Below are positions 17,891-27,432 of a DNA stretch of 64,000 nt, one piece after another; position 1 is the first letter of the stretch, and every line of letters starts with the position of its first letter. Location: the NCBI GenBank assembly GCA_937864265.1, contig CALMIR010000185.1:1-64000 (forward strand), given 5' to 3'. The DNA comes from an uncultured Saprospirales bacterium (GTDB lineage Bacteria; Bacteroidota; Bacteroidia; Chitinophagales; Saprospiraceae). The position numbers and the translations under genes are program-made. Below the pieces are notes generated by a model, which saw only the letters and a list, made by a program, of their open reading frames with translations, did no database searches and was not told the origin of the DNA.

Positions 17891-20800
17891 TCATTACTTT
17901 CTTTGTCCAGCGCATTTCTGTGCCGATCACGCTCACCCAATACAATCCATTGGGCAAATGAGACACCGGAATGGTTAAGGATAAATCCGCTGAACTTTCC
18001 ATGGTATTTTCTTCCCAAACGCTGATTCCACTGCTATTGATGAGCTGTACTTTGTACCCTTGTGGGTAATAGGCGGCATCTTTTAGGTTGATATACGTGG
18101 AAGCGGGGTTAGGAAAACAAGCTGGAGCAGAAGGTGTCGTTGCACTATCTATCTGTTTTGAAACCCCTTTTATAGCCAACTCCCTAACGCTTGAAGAGGT
18201 ATTCTCAGCCAATGGCTGATTGGAAGATACATCAACGTAAAGGGAATAATCTTCCACTTCTCCCCATGGGAAATTGCCACAGGGGCCAGAAATATTTCCC
18301 CATTTCATCAGAACCCGCATACGCCTTGTACCGGCATTGATTTGTTCCGGCACAGCGATACTTCCCGTTACTTCGCCACCTACATTCTGATCTAAAAACA
18401 CCTGCTCTGTAGCATCTTCAAAATCGCCGTCCAAATTCCAATCTATCCAAATCGCCCAGCTTTCCGGGATTGGGCTGGCTCTATAACCAGGTGTCATCGT
18501 AAAAGGCAATAAGGATCCAGCGGTTGTTTGGAAACTGATATTGCTGAAATTGGCATATCCACCGTTGTTGCCGGAACTATGGGTCACGCTTCCAAATGAA
18601 ACTTTTTGTATCCATTCATTGGAAGTGCTATTGCCCGATGCCGCGCAATAGGTTTGGCTAGTTGTACCTATGTTGATGAGGTAATCTTCCACTTCACCAT
18701 AAGCAAAAACTTCGCAGGCTTGAGCTGGGCTGCCATATTTCATACTGACTCGCAACAAATATTCGCCGGGAGCAATTCCTGATGGAATATTTATGGCCGC
18801 TGAAACCGATTGATTAGAAATGACATTGGGCATGACTTCTTCACCCGGATCCGACAGGTCGCCATTTTGATTGAAATCAATCCAGATGCGCCAGTTTTCA
18901 TTGTATGCATTACTAAGGAAACCCGGAACTAATTCTACTGGAAGGATATCGCCGGATATTGCCGACAAAGTGCTTAAATTATTGAAAAAAGCGTAACCTC
19001 CGTTATTGTTACTTTGATGGTAAAAATCGCCGATGCGCACACTTTGTATCCATTCAAAACCAGTATTGATGCCTGTCGATTGGCAGTCATTGGCTGTCAC
19101 TTCATCCATTACCGTAGCCTGTAATGCCAATTCACAATTCCGGGCATCCTTTATCTGAACCTGGTAGTTACCCGGGGCAAGCTGGTTGATCTGTGCGGTC
19201 GTAGCACCTGTATTCCATAGGTAAGAATAGGGTGGGGTACCCCCGCTCACAGTAGCTTGTAAACTTCCCCCAGTGCCATTTAGGGCGTTGACCACTTGAA
19301 TATTCCCTTGCAACAGAGGCGGTGCAGCCAGTTGTATGCCTTGACTGTAGGAGCAACCAGCATGATCACTTACTGTGATGTAATACCAACCAGCAGGAAT
19401 ATTTTGCAAAAAAGTATTTTGAGACCCGTTGCTCCATTGGTAAGTATAAGGTGGTGTACCACCGGTAGCTGCAACATATACATAGCCGTCGCTACCGCCC
19501 GCGCAAGATGGCGAACCTAGGTTGGACGTAAGCTGGATGGAGGAGTTGCTTGAAATTTGAGCATAATTACTCGTTTGACAACCGCCGGCATCGCTGACGG
19601 TCAGGCTATATAAACCCGCAGGCAAATTGAACAGATTGGGACTGGTTGCTCCAGTATTCCAAAGATAGCTATAATTGCCTGTTCCACCACTTACATTTGA
19701 CAAGATGTAGCCATTGGTTTGGCCCGCACAACCTGCCGATTGGGGGCTTAAGTTTAGCGTTATGCCCTGTGGTGCATTGATGTTAAAACTGGTACTTTTA
19801 GAACAGCCGTTGGCATCGGTGACCGTAACTTGGTAAGTGCCAGTAGGCAGGGCATTCAACTGCGAACCTGTAGCCCCGGTATTCCAAGCATAAGTATAAG
19901 GAGCTACGCCACCAGATGTAGCTGCAATAACACTGCCCGTATTGGTGTTCAAACAAGTGGGTTGGGTTATATTGAGGTTGATCTGGAGGGGGGCTAAATT
20001 GGGAATAGTAGTTTGCCCTAAGACCGAACAACCTGTGGCGTCTGTAATGGTGACAGAATAGTTGCCTGCGCTCAGTCCGGTTTGATAAGAGGCTGTAGCT
20101 CCATTGTTCCACAAATAAGTATATGGAGCAGAACCGCCAATGATATAAGCTGATACACTACCATCACTGCCATTGCTGCACGTTTGGGCCGTATTGAAAA
20201 CATAGAGTTCCATAAGTGAGGAGCTGTTCACCTCAACAAAACTGTTTTTACTACAACCGCCAGCATCGGTTATTGTAATGCCGTAATAACCTGCTTGTAG
20301 ATTGGTCAAATTTGCTGTCATAGCCCCATTGCTCCAAAAATACTGGTAAGGGGGAACCCCTCCACTGACAATGGCTTGTGCCGTGCCGTTGCTTTGGCCG
20401 CCGCATGTAGTGTTGGTGGCATTGGTCTGCAGCAAGAGGGCGTTGGGTTGGGAAATACTTACGGTTGTAAAAGCCAATGCTGTTCCGTCGTTTACGGTTA
20501 CCTGATAAGTTCCAGCACTCAAACCTGTGACGCTTGCACCGCTAAGCCCATTGCTCCAAAGATAGCTGTAATTGCCGCTTCCTCCACTAGCATTTACTGT
20601 AGCTGCGCCATTTTGCCCCCCAAAACAGCTTACCGCTTGTTGCGAAACAACGGATAAAGCGAGTGGCTGAGTACCGGGAGTAGCGCAGAAGTTCCCGGCT
20701 GTAGAAGCACCAAATTGACTGCCTTCAAACAAAGTCACACCATTGCTATTGGTTAGTTCAAAAGCGCCATTGCCGTTTTGGCAGCATAAACCGTTGTTTC

Positions 20801-23414
20801 CGCTATCAAAAACGCTGAGAAAGTAACAGCCTTCTGGCAAACAAATAGGAACATCGAGTTGGCTGAATGAAGCTTGGCTGCTGTATGGCCCGCCAGCGGC
20901 TACAATTTGGTTCGCACTATTGGTGATGTGCCAACTGGTTTGAGCTGGTGATCCATCAAATTGGAAACTTAAATTAAAGCTAGTAGTGCAATTGGTCAAT
21001 TCGTGGTATTGGGCAATTGCGCGTCGCCCGGTGATGCCGCTCGTATTTCTGGCTCTTACACTGAACCATTTGCCTTGGTTGGGCGTGCCGTTTAAATCCA
21101 TCAAAGTATTGGAAGTACTTGCGACTATGGTCATGGCATCGTTTTCCACGGCAAATACATCGTATGCATTGGCTCCAGCGACAGGCTCCCATTCGATTCG
21201 TCTCTTATTGCCGGGTATAGTGTAAACCTGAAACTCAGGAACTTTCAAGATGCTGAAATTAGCAGAACTAGCCGTTTGGCCTTGTCGGCTGATTCTGATT
21301 TTGGCTTGACCGCTCATAACATCAGGTACTTGCCATTCGAAATGCCGTACTTCTGCACCTATTGTGCTGGCTATTGTCGTCCAGCTTGATCCGCCATTTA
21401 CAGAATAAGACAAAGAGAAAAATCCATTATCGTCATAAGCATCCCAACGGATAACTTCCGTCTCGCCAGGAACAAAACTTTCATTGCCCATTGGATAGCT
21501 CAATTCCAACTGATCGCTGATGAAGTGATAAACCACGACATAACTCTGCGGACTTTGTGGTACCATAAAACCACCTACTTTGATGGTATGTGTACCAGGT
21601 GTAGGGTTTTCCCAAACGATTTGCTCCATATTGTTTACCCGGTCTATCCCTCTGTAAGCGGGCTTAATGAGGCTATCCAAATGAGGGAAATGGCTCAATA
21701 CCAGCGGGTGATAGAGGACACCCGATGATGTTTGGAGGCTTAGATCAAGATCGTTGACCAATGCTTTTTGGGCGACAGGAGAACCAGGGGGGTCAATCCA
21801 GTACAACATGATCTTTGCGGCTTTGGTACCTGCGGGAATTTGAATGCTGTGCTGATTCAGCCCATTGTGATTGATACTTGCTGAAAAATGCTGATAGTGT
21901 TCCAGGATTTCTAAAGAACGAGCTCCATTGACGCGCCCCCAGCCGAATTCATAATCTGGTCCTGGGCGGCCCAAATCTTCCGCACCATTCAAAAGACTGG
22001 CTTTTAGAAGAGCCGAAGAAGGATTATTTCCATTGTTGAAACTGCGATAAGCCTGAATTAGAGAAGCTGCAACCCCGGCAATAACTGGTGAAGCCGATGA
22101 AGTGCCACTACTCAAGCGATAAGTATCGTTTTCGTCAGTTGTTAGGTCGTTTTGTCCCATAGCACACAGGTCAGGCTTGATTCTTCCATCTTCAGCGGGA
22201 CCCCGGCTGCTGGAACTGACCCGACTGTCGTCGTAATACAAATTGCCAACTGCCAGTACATTTTTAGCTGCTTTTCTGCCGCCTGTTAAATTGCCAAAAT
22301 AAGTGCCTCCTCCTGCAGGAATAGTGCCATAAGTAGGACTACAGTTGGACGAAGAATTATTGCCTGCCGAGAAAACGTGGAGCAACTGGGGCTGTTTTTT
22401 AACCTGATCGTCAATTTCTACAGCCGAATCGCTGTAAAAGCCACCACAGCCTTCCCCGTAGGAAGTGGAAGTGACGATAACCCCCAATTGGTTGTAGTTA
22501 TTTTGGGCATTGGTAATGTGCGGGTAACTTGAAATGTAATACAAATGAAGCCGAGCGCCTGGTGCCATACCTGCAGCCAGTGGATTGATAATACCATCAC
22601 CTATGGCCATTCCTACCGTCATATCACCGTGATTACCGTAATTGACTGAGGTATGGTTGATGACCCTGCCCGAATAATCGCGATGGTTGACCGTGCCGTC
22701 GTCTGCAATGGCCATGAAAACGCCTGCTCCATCAAAACCCAGCCCTGCACTTGGGCTTAGGGCATTTAAGCGGCTACTTGTTCTGCCTTTGATTCCTTCT
22801 GCCTCTGGTTCTGGTTCACCCAAATCTAAGCGTCGGATGGCAGGGTGGCTGGCCAAGTCAGAAATTCTTTCCGGCGCGACCTGGACAGTAAGGTAGCCAT
22901 TTGATGGAATATTGGCTATAAAACCAAGCGATTCAAGGGATTCTTGTAGCTCAAACAGGTCGATACCAGGCCAAGTGTGTGCCCTGATTTCAAGGAATAG
23001 CCCGGGAAAATTTCCTGGAAATAAGGTTTGGAATAGCCTTCTGGGTATTTTATAATTGCCTTTATATGGATAATAGGCCCTTATCCCGGCTTGATCCAGG
23101 TTGGTATCGTGCCCAATTTTAGCCAGATACGCATAATGCGGTATGTAATCGATTAAGTAAATGCCTTGGCTTTCCAAATACAATATTCGTTCAGGAGAGG
23201 GTAAATCTTCAAACTGAATGATCAGATAATAATTTCCCTGAAATGTAGCTGAGGCCAAAACAGAATCGCTTTCTGGTAAGGCCGATGGAAAGATTATTTC
23301 AGAAAATTGGACTTCAGTATTTTGAAAATGGATGCTATAGTCTTGGGCTAAAGCATGTTGTAGCAGGCAGGCTAATAGCAATACCCAACCAATACGAGTA
23401 AAGTAATGACTCAT
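17880..23414 (-). CDS. secreted S8 subtilase with SprB-type repeats, two GEVED domains and T9SS sorting domain
   Basis: 1844 aa. A signal peptide (WVLLLACLLQHALA) is followed by a prodomain and an S8 peptidase domain (~225-520). The catalytic triad can be placed at Asp238 (AIADDG), His262 (GNHGDM) and Ser439 (SSGTSSASP), with the oxyanion Asn in FSAGNNSS. A P-domain-like and beta-sandwich region with PMGNESFVPGE follows (~620-730), then a CUB/Ig-like part, then seven SprB-type repeats of about 75 residues (~915-1435). Two GEVED domains follow (~1440-1735, each with an NNGGY motif), then a type A C-terminal sorting domain (PNPASTYINL ... NGLYWVSV). It would cross the outer membrane by the type IX system and stay on the surface or be released. 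No processing partner or inhibitor is adjacent. Confidence 0.9.
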   Translation of the reverse strand: MSHYFTRIGWVLLLACLLQHALAQDYSIHFQNTEVQFSEIIFPSALPESDSVLASATFQGNYYLIIQFEDLPSPERILYLESQGIYLIDYIPHYAYLAKIGHDTNLDQAGIRAYYPYKGNYKIPRRLFQTLFPGNFPGLFLEIRAHTWPGIDLFELQESLESLGFIANIPSNGYLTVQVAPERISDLASHPAIRRLDLGEPEPEAEGIKGRTSSRLNALSPSAGLGFDGAGVFMAIADDGTVNHRDYSGRVINHTSVNYGNHGDMTVGMAIGDGIINPLAAGMAPGARLHLYYISSYPHITNAQNNYNQLGVIVTSTSYGEGCGGFYSDSAVEIDDQVKKQPQLLHVFSAGNNSSSNCSPTYGTIPAGGGTYFGNLTGGRKAAKNVLAVGNLYYDDSRVSSSSRGPAEDGRIKPDLCAMGQNDLTTDENDTYRLSSGTSSASPVIAGVAASLIQAYRSFNNGNNPSSALLKASLLNGAEDLGRPGPDYEFGWGRVNGARSLEILEHYQHFSASINHNGLNQHSIQIPAGTKAAKIMLYWIDPPGSPVAQKALVNDLDLSLQTSSGVLYHPLVLSHFPHLDSLIKPAYRGIDRVNNMEQIVWENPTPGTHTIKVGGFMVPQSPQSYVVVYHFISDQLELSYPMGNESFVPGETEVIRWDAYDDNGFFSLSYSVNGGSSWTTIASTIGAEVRHFEWQVPDVMSGQAKIRISRQGQTASSANFSILKVPEFQVYTIPGNKRRIEWEPVAGANAYDVFAVENDAMTIVASTSNTLMDLNGTPNQGKWFSVRARNTSGITGRRAIAQYHELTNCTTSFNLSFQFDGSPAQTSWHITNSANQIVAAGGPYSSQASFSQLDVPICLPEGCYFLSVFDSGNNGLCCQNGNGAFELTNSNGVTLFEGSQFGASTAGNFCATPGTQPLALSVVSQQAVSCFGGQNGAATVNASGGSGNYSYLWSNGLSGASVTGLSAGTYQVTVNDGTALAFTTVSISQPNALLLQTNATNTTCGGQSNGTAQAIVSGGVPPYQYFWSNGAMTANLTNLQAGYYGITITDAGGCSKNSFVEVNSSSLMELYVFNTAQTCSNGSDGSVSAYIIGGSAPYTYLWNNGATASYQTGLSAGNYSVTITDATGCSVLGQTTIPNLAPLQINLNITQPTCLNTNTGSVIAATSGGVAPYTYAWNTGATGSQLNALPTGTYQVTVTDANGCSKSTSFNINAPQGITLNLSPQSAGCAGQTNGYILSNVSGGTGNYSYLWNTGATSPNLFNLPAGLYSLTVSDAGGCQTSNYAQISSNSSIQLTSNLGSPSCAGGSDGYVYVAATGGTPPYTYQWSNGSQNTFLQNIPAGWYYITVSDHAGCSYSQGIQLAAPPLLQGNIQVVNALNGTGGSLQATVSGGTPPYSYLWNTGATTAQINQLAPGNYQVQIKDARNCELALQATVMDEVTANDCQSTGINTGFEWIQSVRIGDFYHQSNNNGGYAFFNNLSTLSAISGDILPVELVPGFLSNAYNENWRIWIDFNQNGDLSDPGEEVMPNVISNQSVSAAINIPSGIAPGEYLLRVSMKYGSPAQACEVFAYGEVEDYLINIGTTSQTYCAASGNSTSNEWIQKVSFGSVTHSSGNNGGYANFSNISFQTTAGSLLPFTMTPGYRASPIPESWAIWIDWNLDGDFEDATEQVFLDQNVGGEVTGSIAVPEQINAGTRRMRVLMKWGNISGPCGNFPWGEVEDYSLYVDVSSNQPLAENTSSSVRELAIKGVSKQIDSATTPSAPACFPNPASTYINLKDAAYYPQGYKVQLINSSGISVWEENTMESSADLSLTIPVSHLPNGLYWVSVIGTEMRWTKKVMINH
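19110..20650 (-). repeat. seven tandem SprB-type protein repeats inside the subtilase gene
   Basis: Each unit of about 70-80 codons has the pattern Cys...Gly...GG-x-x-PYTY-x-WSNGA ... LSAG-x-YxVTVTDA-x-GC. Units begin near VSCFGG, TTCGGQ, QTCSNG, PTCLNT, AGCAGQ, PSCAGG and LNGTGG. The last unit lacks the first cysteine. The units are diverged from one another, so this is an old array rather than a recent expansion. Confidence 0.8.
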
Positions 23415-23807
23415 TTGTGCAATATTTGTTTAGTTTGTTAAAAGCATAGCAAATTCTATGGCTGCCATGCCTGTTTACTGTTTAAATTTTCACAAGTAAT
23501 GTAAGATGCTGTAAAACAAAAGTTTATGGAACTGGGAATACATCAGTGAGGGGGGATGTATTGTAGATGTACAGCAAATTTATAATGTTTTGATAAATAA
23601 AAAAAATATATGGATATATTTTTAATACTTGATGGGTTAGATGTTATTGATACAAGCTAATTGCTAGCAGTAAGAATGGGAAAGCGTATTCAGTATTTTA
23701 CGCAAGGAAAAAAAAAAACGCGTCGTTCAGTAACGCAGCAAAAGGAACTACCAAGCGCGGGTTTACGTGAAGATTGTCCTTTCTGGTAAGGACGCTGATG
23801 CACATTT
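23415..23807. other. 393-base AT-rich intergenic stretch
   Basis: This lies between two minus-strand genes and should hold the promoter of the subtilase gene. No exact TAnnTTTG box was found on the minus strand near the start. A run of nine to ten A at about 23708 is the only marked feature. I see no coding region or RNA gene. Confidence 0.5.
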
Positions 23808-24611
23808 CTAAAACACTTTCTGCCTGACAGAGCCTTCGTAATAGATCCTGGAAAAGGCAGGAACACTTTCCGTCAACCAGACATTACCTCCGATAATGCT
23901 GTCATGGCCAATGACCGTTTCACCTCCGAGGATTGTGGCGCCGGAGTAAATGATTACATTATCTTCAATAGTGGGATGGCGTTTTGTTTTGGCCATATTT
24001 TTTTTAACACTTAGCGCCCCCAACGTTACCCCTTGATAAATTTTAACATTATCGCCGATTTCGACCGTTTCTCCAATGACGACCCCTGTACCGTGATCGA
24101 TGCAAAAACTAGAACCAATATTGGCACCCGGATGGATGTCTATTCCTGTTTCACTGTGTATGTGCTCCGTCAATATGCGGGGTATTAAAGGGACGCCCAA
24201 TCGGTAAAATTCGTGTGCTAAGCGAAATACGGCAATGGCTAGGAAACCAGGGTAGGTTCTGATTACTTCTGTTTGACTAATGGCTGCCGGGTCGCCTATC
24301 AGGATGGCTTTGGCATCGCGCAATAACATATCGTACACATCCGGTAGGCGATCCATGAATGCCTCTTCCAATACAGAGGGGGCTTCTGGCAAATCCTCGC
24401 CCAGCGAATTCAAAATAGTGAACAACTCCAGCTTCAGTTGCAAAAAGTCCTGCTCTAGTTCCCGTTTTGCGCTATATCGTTTATCCGCATGTTCAGGGAA
24501 AAGCACTTTAAGCAGGCCGTCCAGCCATTTGCACACCAAAGAGGGGGAAGGAATTCGCCGGGTATGCTCGTGGGCATCGTATAATCTTTGAATGAATGCT
24601 TGTTCTTTCAT
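23808..24611 (-). CDS. cysE: serine O-acetyltransferase
   Basis: 267 aa. It transfers acetyl from acetyl-CoA to L-serine, the first committed step of cysteine synthesis. The N-terminal helical region (~1-150) and the C-terminal left-handed beta-helix (~165-255) are both visible. The helix contains [20 protein letters not shown], whose Asp-His pair is catalytic in the family, and [15 protein letters not shown]. The plant/EpsC-like layout is common in Bacteroidota. The C-terminus ends in a Phe rather than the usual Ile that binds cysteine synthase, so complex formation is uncertain. An exact -7 box is 31 bases upstream. It is downstream of, and in the same direction as, the TRAP binding-protein gene. 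Confidence 0.88.
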   Translation of the reverse strand: MKEQAFIQRLYDAHEHTRRIPSPSLVCKWLDGLLKVLFPEHADKRYSAKRELEQDFLQLKLELFTILNSLGEDLPEAPSVLEEAFMDRLPDVYDMLLRDAKAILIGDPAAISQTEVIRTYPGFLAIAVFRLAHEFYRLGVPLIPRILTEHIHSETGIDIHPGANIGSSFCIDHGTGVVIGETVEIGDNVKIYQGVTLGALSVKKNMAKTKRHPTIEDNVIIYSGATILGGETVIGHDSIIGGNVWLTESVPAFSRIYYEGSVRQKVF

Positions 24612-24641
24612 AAATCGAAACGGTACGAAATGATTTTATTT

Positions 24642-24649
24642 CAAACGTA
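24642..24649 (-). promoter_or_regulatory. candidate -7 box of the serine acetyltransferase gene
   Basis: On the minus strand this reads TACGTTTG, an exact TAnnTTTG match, predicting a leader of about 24 bases before the ATG at 24611. It suggests the gene has its own promoter rather than relying on the TRAP gene upstream. Confidence 0.45.
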
Positions 24650-24733
24650 GATGCTTTATCAAAGTTTAATGCGCAGAAAAATAGTTGATTTTTTGAAAAG
24701 GCTTTAAGTGTTCGCCTACTGTCTGGCTTGAAA

Positions 24734-25882
24734 CTACCCAATTCTCAGCGCATCCTTTGGCTGTATTTTATTGTAGAAAGCTTTTTCGCTGACGATGGAG
24801 TAGTTGGCTATTTTTTTTCGGAAAGCCTCGTATGAAGCGTAAACCTTTTTACTAAAAGCGTCGCCATTCGTGATCTCCGCGATGGATTCCTGTGTATAAG
24901 TACGCAATTGCTGCATGATCTCATCGGAAAACTGGCGGAGTTCAACCCCTTTTTCGACCAGTTGCGTCAGGGATTCGCTGTTTCGGGTTTCCATTTCTGA
25001 AAGACACCAGGTATTGGCCTGAGCAGCCGCAGCTTTTAATATAGTTTGTAAATCGCCAGGGAGGCTGTCGTATAGCTTTTTATTGATAAAAAACTCCAAG
25101 GCAGTTCCCGGCTCATGCCAACCTGGGAAATAGTAATATTTGGCTATTTCGTGAAAACCCATTAAGGTATCGTGAAAGGGACCCAACCATTCTGCTGCAT
25201 CAATAATGCCGCGCTCCAGTCCTGTGTAGATTTCACTGCCGGCAAGCAGAATAGGAGCGCCGCCTGCTTTTTCCAATACCTTTCCTCCCAGACCGGGTAT
25301 GCGCATTTTTAATCCCTTGAAATCGGCAATTGTATTGATTTCCCGATTGTACCAACCACCCATTTGCACACCGGTATTTCCCCCCAGCATAGGCACTAGA
25401 TTAAAGTCGCTGTATAGTTCCTCCCATAATTGAAGGCCACCGCCGCTATAAATCCATGCATTGACTTGTTGCGCAGTCATGCCAAAAGGCACGGAAGCAA
25501 AAAACTGAGCAGCAGGAGCTTTACCTGCCCAATAGTAAGCTCCCCCGCTGCCTATTTCAGCGCCTCCAGTCCTGACGGTGTCAAAGGCTTCCAATGGGGG
25601 TACCAATTCACCGCCGCCATAGACTCGAATTTGAATCCTTTGAGCAGACATCTGTTCCACCAATTGCGCAAAGAGACTACAGGTTTCTCCGATTACCGGG
25701 AAGTTAGGCGGCCAGGTGGTCACCATTTTCCAGCGGTACTGCTTGGCTGTAATGATATTTGGACTTTGATCAGAGGTATTGCCCTGGGCATAGCCTTTAT
25801 GGTATAGCGATTTCAGTACAAATGGAAGGGAAAGCGTCCCAAGAGCCAAGCCTTTGAAAAAAGTTTTTCTGGACAGTTTCAT
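24734..25882 (-). CDS. TRAP transporter substrate-binding protein (DctP/TakP-like)
   Basis: 382 aa periplasmic binding protein. Its N-terminus MKLSRKTFFKGLALGTLSL resembles a twin-arginine signal with an Arg-Lys pair. The mature part has family landmarks: VTTWPPNFPVIGE near the start, GGELVPPLEAFDTVRTGGAEIG, the LKMRIPGLGGKVLE segment with the carboxylate-binding arginine, and GIIDAAEWLGPFHD. The closest known class binds 2-oxo acids or similar carboxylates (TakP group). The membrane subunits DctQ and DctM are not in the flanking genes, so it is an orphan in this window and must work with permeases encoded elsewhere, or in another role. Confidence 0.85.
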   Translation of the reverse strand: MKLSRKTFFKGLALGTLSLPFVLKSLYHKGYAQGNTSDQSPNIITAKQYRWKMVTTWPPNFPVIGETCSLFAQLVEQMSAQRIQIRVYGGGELVPPLEAFDTVRTGGAEIGSGGAYYWAGKAPAAQFFASVPFGMTAQQVNAWIYSGGGLQLWEELYSDFNLVPMLGGNTGVQMGGWYNREINTIADFKGLKMRIPGLGGKVLEKAGGAPILLAGSEIYTGLERGIIDAAEWLGPFHDTLMGFHEIAKYYYFPGWHEPGTALEFFINKKLYDSLPGDLQTILKAAAAQANTWCLSEMETRNSESLTQLVEKGVELRQFSDEIMQQLRTYTQESIAEITNGDAFSKKVYASYEAFRKKIANYSIVSEKAFYNKIQPKDALRIG

Positions 25883-26150
25883 ACGATATCAACACATTTT
25901 TGGTTCTTTGATAAATGGTGTGATTAAAGCAAAAATCATTATTTACCCTGCTTTCCGCTAAGTCTTTTCCACAACATTTGTCAAAGAAGGACATTTTTTC
26001 CAAAATTAGTATTTTTTTCACCTTCTCTGGCAATTTTTGTGGAAGCGAATCGACAGGAAGGCAATACGTCCAAAGGAAGTAGGATATTCCTGCCACCTTT
26101 GCGTTAAATGGATAGCATTGTCAAAGAACCTTTTTCAATTGTGATGTACC

Positions 26151-27248
26151 ATGAAAACTTTATGGATCAGATATAAAAAATCCTTGTTTTGGATAGGGCT
26201 GGGCTTATTGGCGCTGCTTATCCGATTTTTGCTGGCGGGAAAGCCAGATTGGATAGAAACCTACTACAGCAGGCGCATTTTTGTCGCCTTGCGCAGTGGA
26301 ATAGATGTACTAGCGGGGTTGTTTCCTATTCCCCTGATTTATCCGTTTATAGCCTTGTTGGTATTTGATGTTGGCCGCAGAAAATGGAAATGGTTAAAAA
26401 CGAAAATGGCTTGGAGTGAACGGTTGTTGTCGGGACTGTTCGGTATTTTGGGCTTTCTGGGCGGGGTAATTTTCTTTTTCTTGTTTCTTTGGGGGTATAA
26501 CTATGGTCGGCTCTCATTGGAGTCTCAGTTGGGGCTTCAACCGCAGGCGCTATCGCTGGAGGAATTGAAGGAAGAGTTGGATATTGAGACAGAAAAACTC
26601 ATTGCCGGACGAGCCGTTTTTGGATGGAAAGATTCTGTGGCTTTAACAGATCCGAAACTCATCAAGGGGATGGAAGCTAAATTGAGGGCAGCGGTAGAAC
26701 GCTGGTTGTCTGAAAATGGCTATCCGGTAGCCGGGGAGGTACGTGGCCGATATGTCTATCCGAAAGGTATTTTTTTACATTTTGGATCATCGGGGCTTTA
26801 TTTCCCTTTTACCGGGGAAGGCCATATCGATGCTGGATTGACCATTTTGCAAAAACCTTATGTGATGGCCCATGAAATGTCGCATGGTTATGGTTTTGGC
26901 GATGAAGGCACCTGCAATTTCATCGCTTACGTGAGTTGCATCCATTCGGACGATCCTTTTTTGGCCTACATAGGTCATCTCAGCTATTGGCGCACCTTGG
27001 CCACCAATTATTTGAGTTATAAACCGGATGAGTACCGATCGTTTAGGGCTACTTTACCCTTGGCGATTCAGGCCGATTTGGATGCCATAAACGTCAATTT
27101 ATTGGCTTATCCTGATATTATGCCCGCTTTGCGAGATGCTGCCTATGAAGCCTATTTGAAGTCGCAAGGAATAGAAGAAGGGATGAAAAACTACAACCGA
27201 GTCATCATGTTGGCCCGGGCTTGGCGCTTGAAGGGCAAGCTAGGCTAG
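26151..27248 (+). CDS. DUF3810 family membrane protein with HExxH motif
   Basis: 365 aa. Three hydrophobic segments lie in the first ~125 residues (IGLGLLALLIRFLLA, a second near 50-70, and FFFLFLWGYNY). A soluble region with AHEMSHGYGFGDEGTCNF follows. The HEMSH sequence fits the HExxH zinc-peptidase signature, and the later Glu of GDEG could be a third ligand. The family is found in Bacteroidota and its function is not established. Peptidase activity is inference from the motif. It stands alone, divergent from the TRAP gene. The box at the expected promoter distance, CACCTTTG, is one base off TAnnTTTG. Confidence 0.8.
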   Translation: MKTLWIRYKKSLFWIGLGLLALLIRFLLAGKPDWIETYYSRRIFVALRSGIDVLAGLFPIPLIYPFIALLVFDVGRRKWKWLKTKMAWSERLLSGLFGILGFLGGVIFFFLFLWGYNYGRLSLESQLGLQPQALSLEELKEELDIETEKLIAGRAVFGWKDSVALTDPKLIKGMEAKLRAAVERWLSENGYPVAGEVRGRYVYPKGIFLHFGSSGLYFPFTGEGHIDAGLTILQKPYVMAHEMSHGYGFGDEGTCNFIAYVSCIHSDDPFLAYIGHLSYWRTLATNYLSYKPDEYRSFRATLPLAIQADLDAINVNLLAYPDIMPALRDAAYEAYLKSQGIEEGMKNYNRVIMLARAWRLKGKLG

Positions 27249-27269
27249 AACTAGGTGTGGTTTCAGGTT

Positions 27270-27390
27270 TCCCTGCCCCCGTCCGATCGGGGGCATCCCG
27301 CCCGGATTGATCCGGTCGGGCGGGCCGGGCGGGCGACTGAAAGGCGGGTGGTTTTCCTGCCCGAACCGAGGTACGAGGGGCGGGTGGTCT
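27270..27390. repeat. GC-rich dispersed repeat, related to the copies at 97-176
   Basis: Very GC-rich DNA with nested inverted repeats (CCGATCGGGGG, CCCGCCCGGATTGATCCGG, then GGGCGGGCCGGGCGGGCG). The segment at 27354-27384 (CCTGCCCGAACCGAGGTACG then AGGGGCGGG) aligns with the first copy at 98-127. It sits between the stop of the DUF3810 gene and the stop of the convergent ArsR gene, so it may also act as a bidirectional terminator. Confidence 0.55.
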
Positions 27391-27432
27391 CAAGTTTCAA
27401 GTTTGCATGACTGAAATGCAATATCTGGGTTT

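Noticed and set aside
19110-20650. Regularly spaced similar DNA segments that could be mistaken for a CRISPR array or tandem repeat locus
   Set aside because: Spacing of about 220-230 bases and perfect agreement with an open reading frame show protein repeats of the SprB type.
25797-26096. A 99-codon minus-strand frame overlapping the start of the TRAP gene
   Set aside because: No start region, no recognisable domain, and it lies across the real gene's signal peptide and the promoter region.
27270-27390. Possible GC-rich CRISPR-like or rRNA fragment
   Set aside because: No regular repeat-spacer pattern and no rRNA signature; it matches the other GC-rich intergenic repeat at 97-128.
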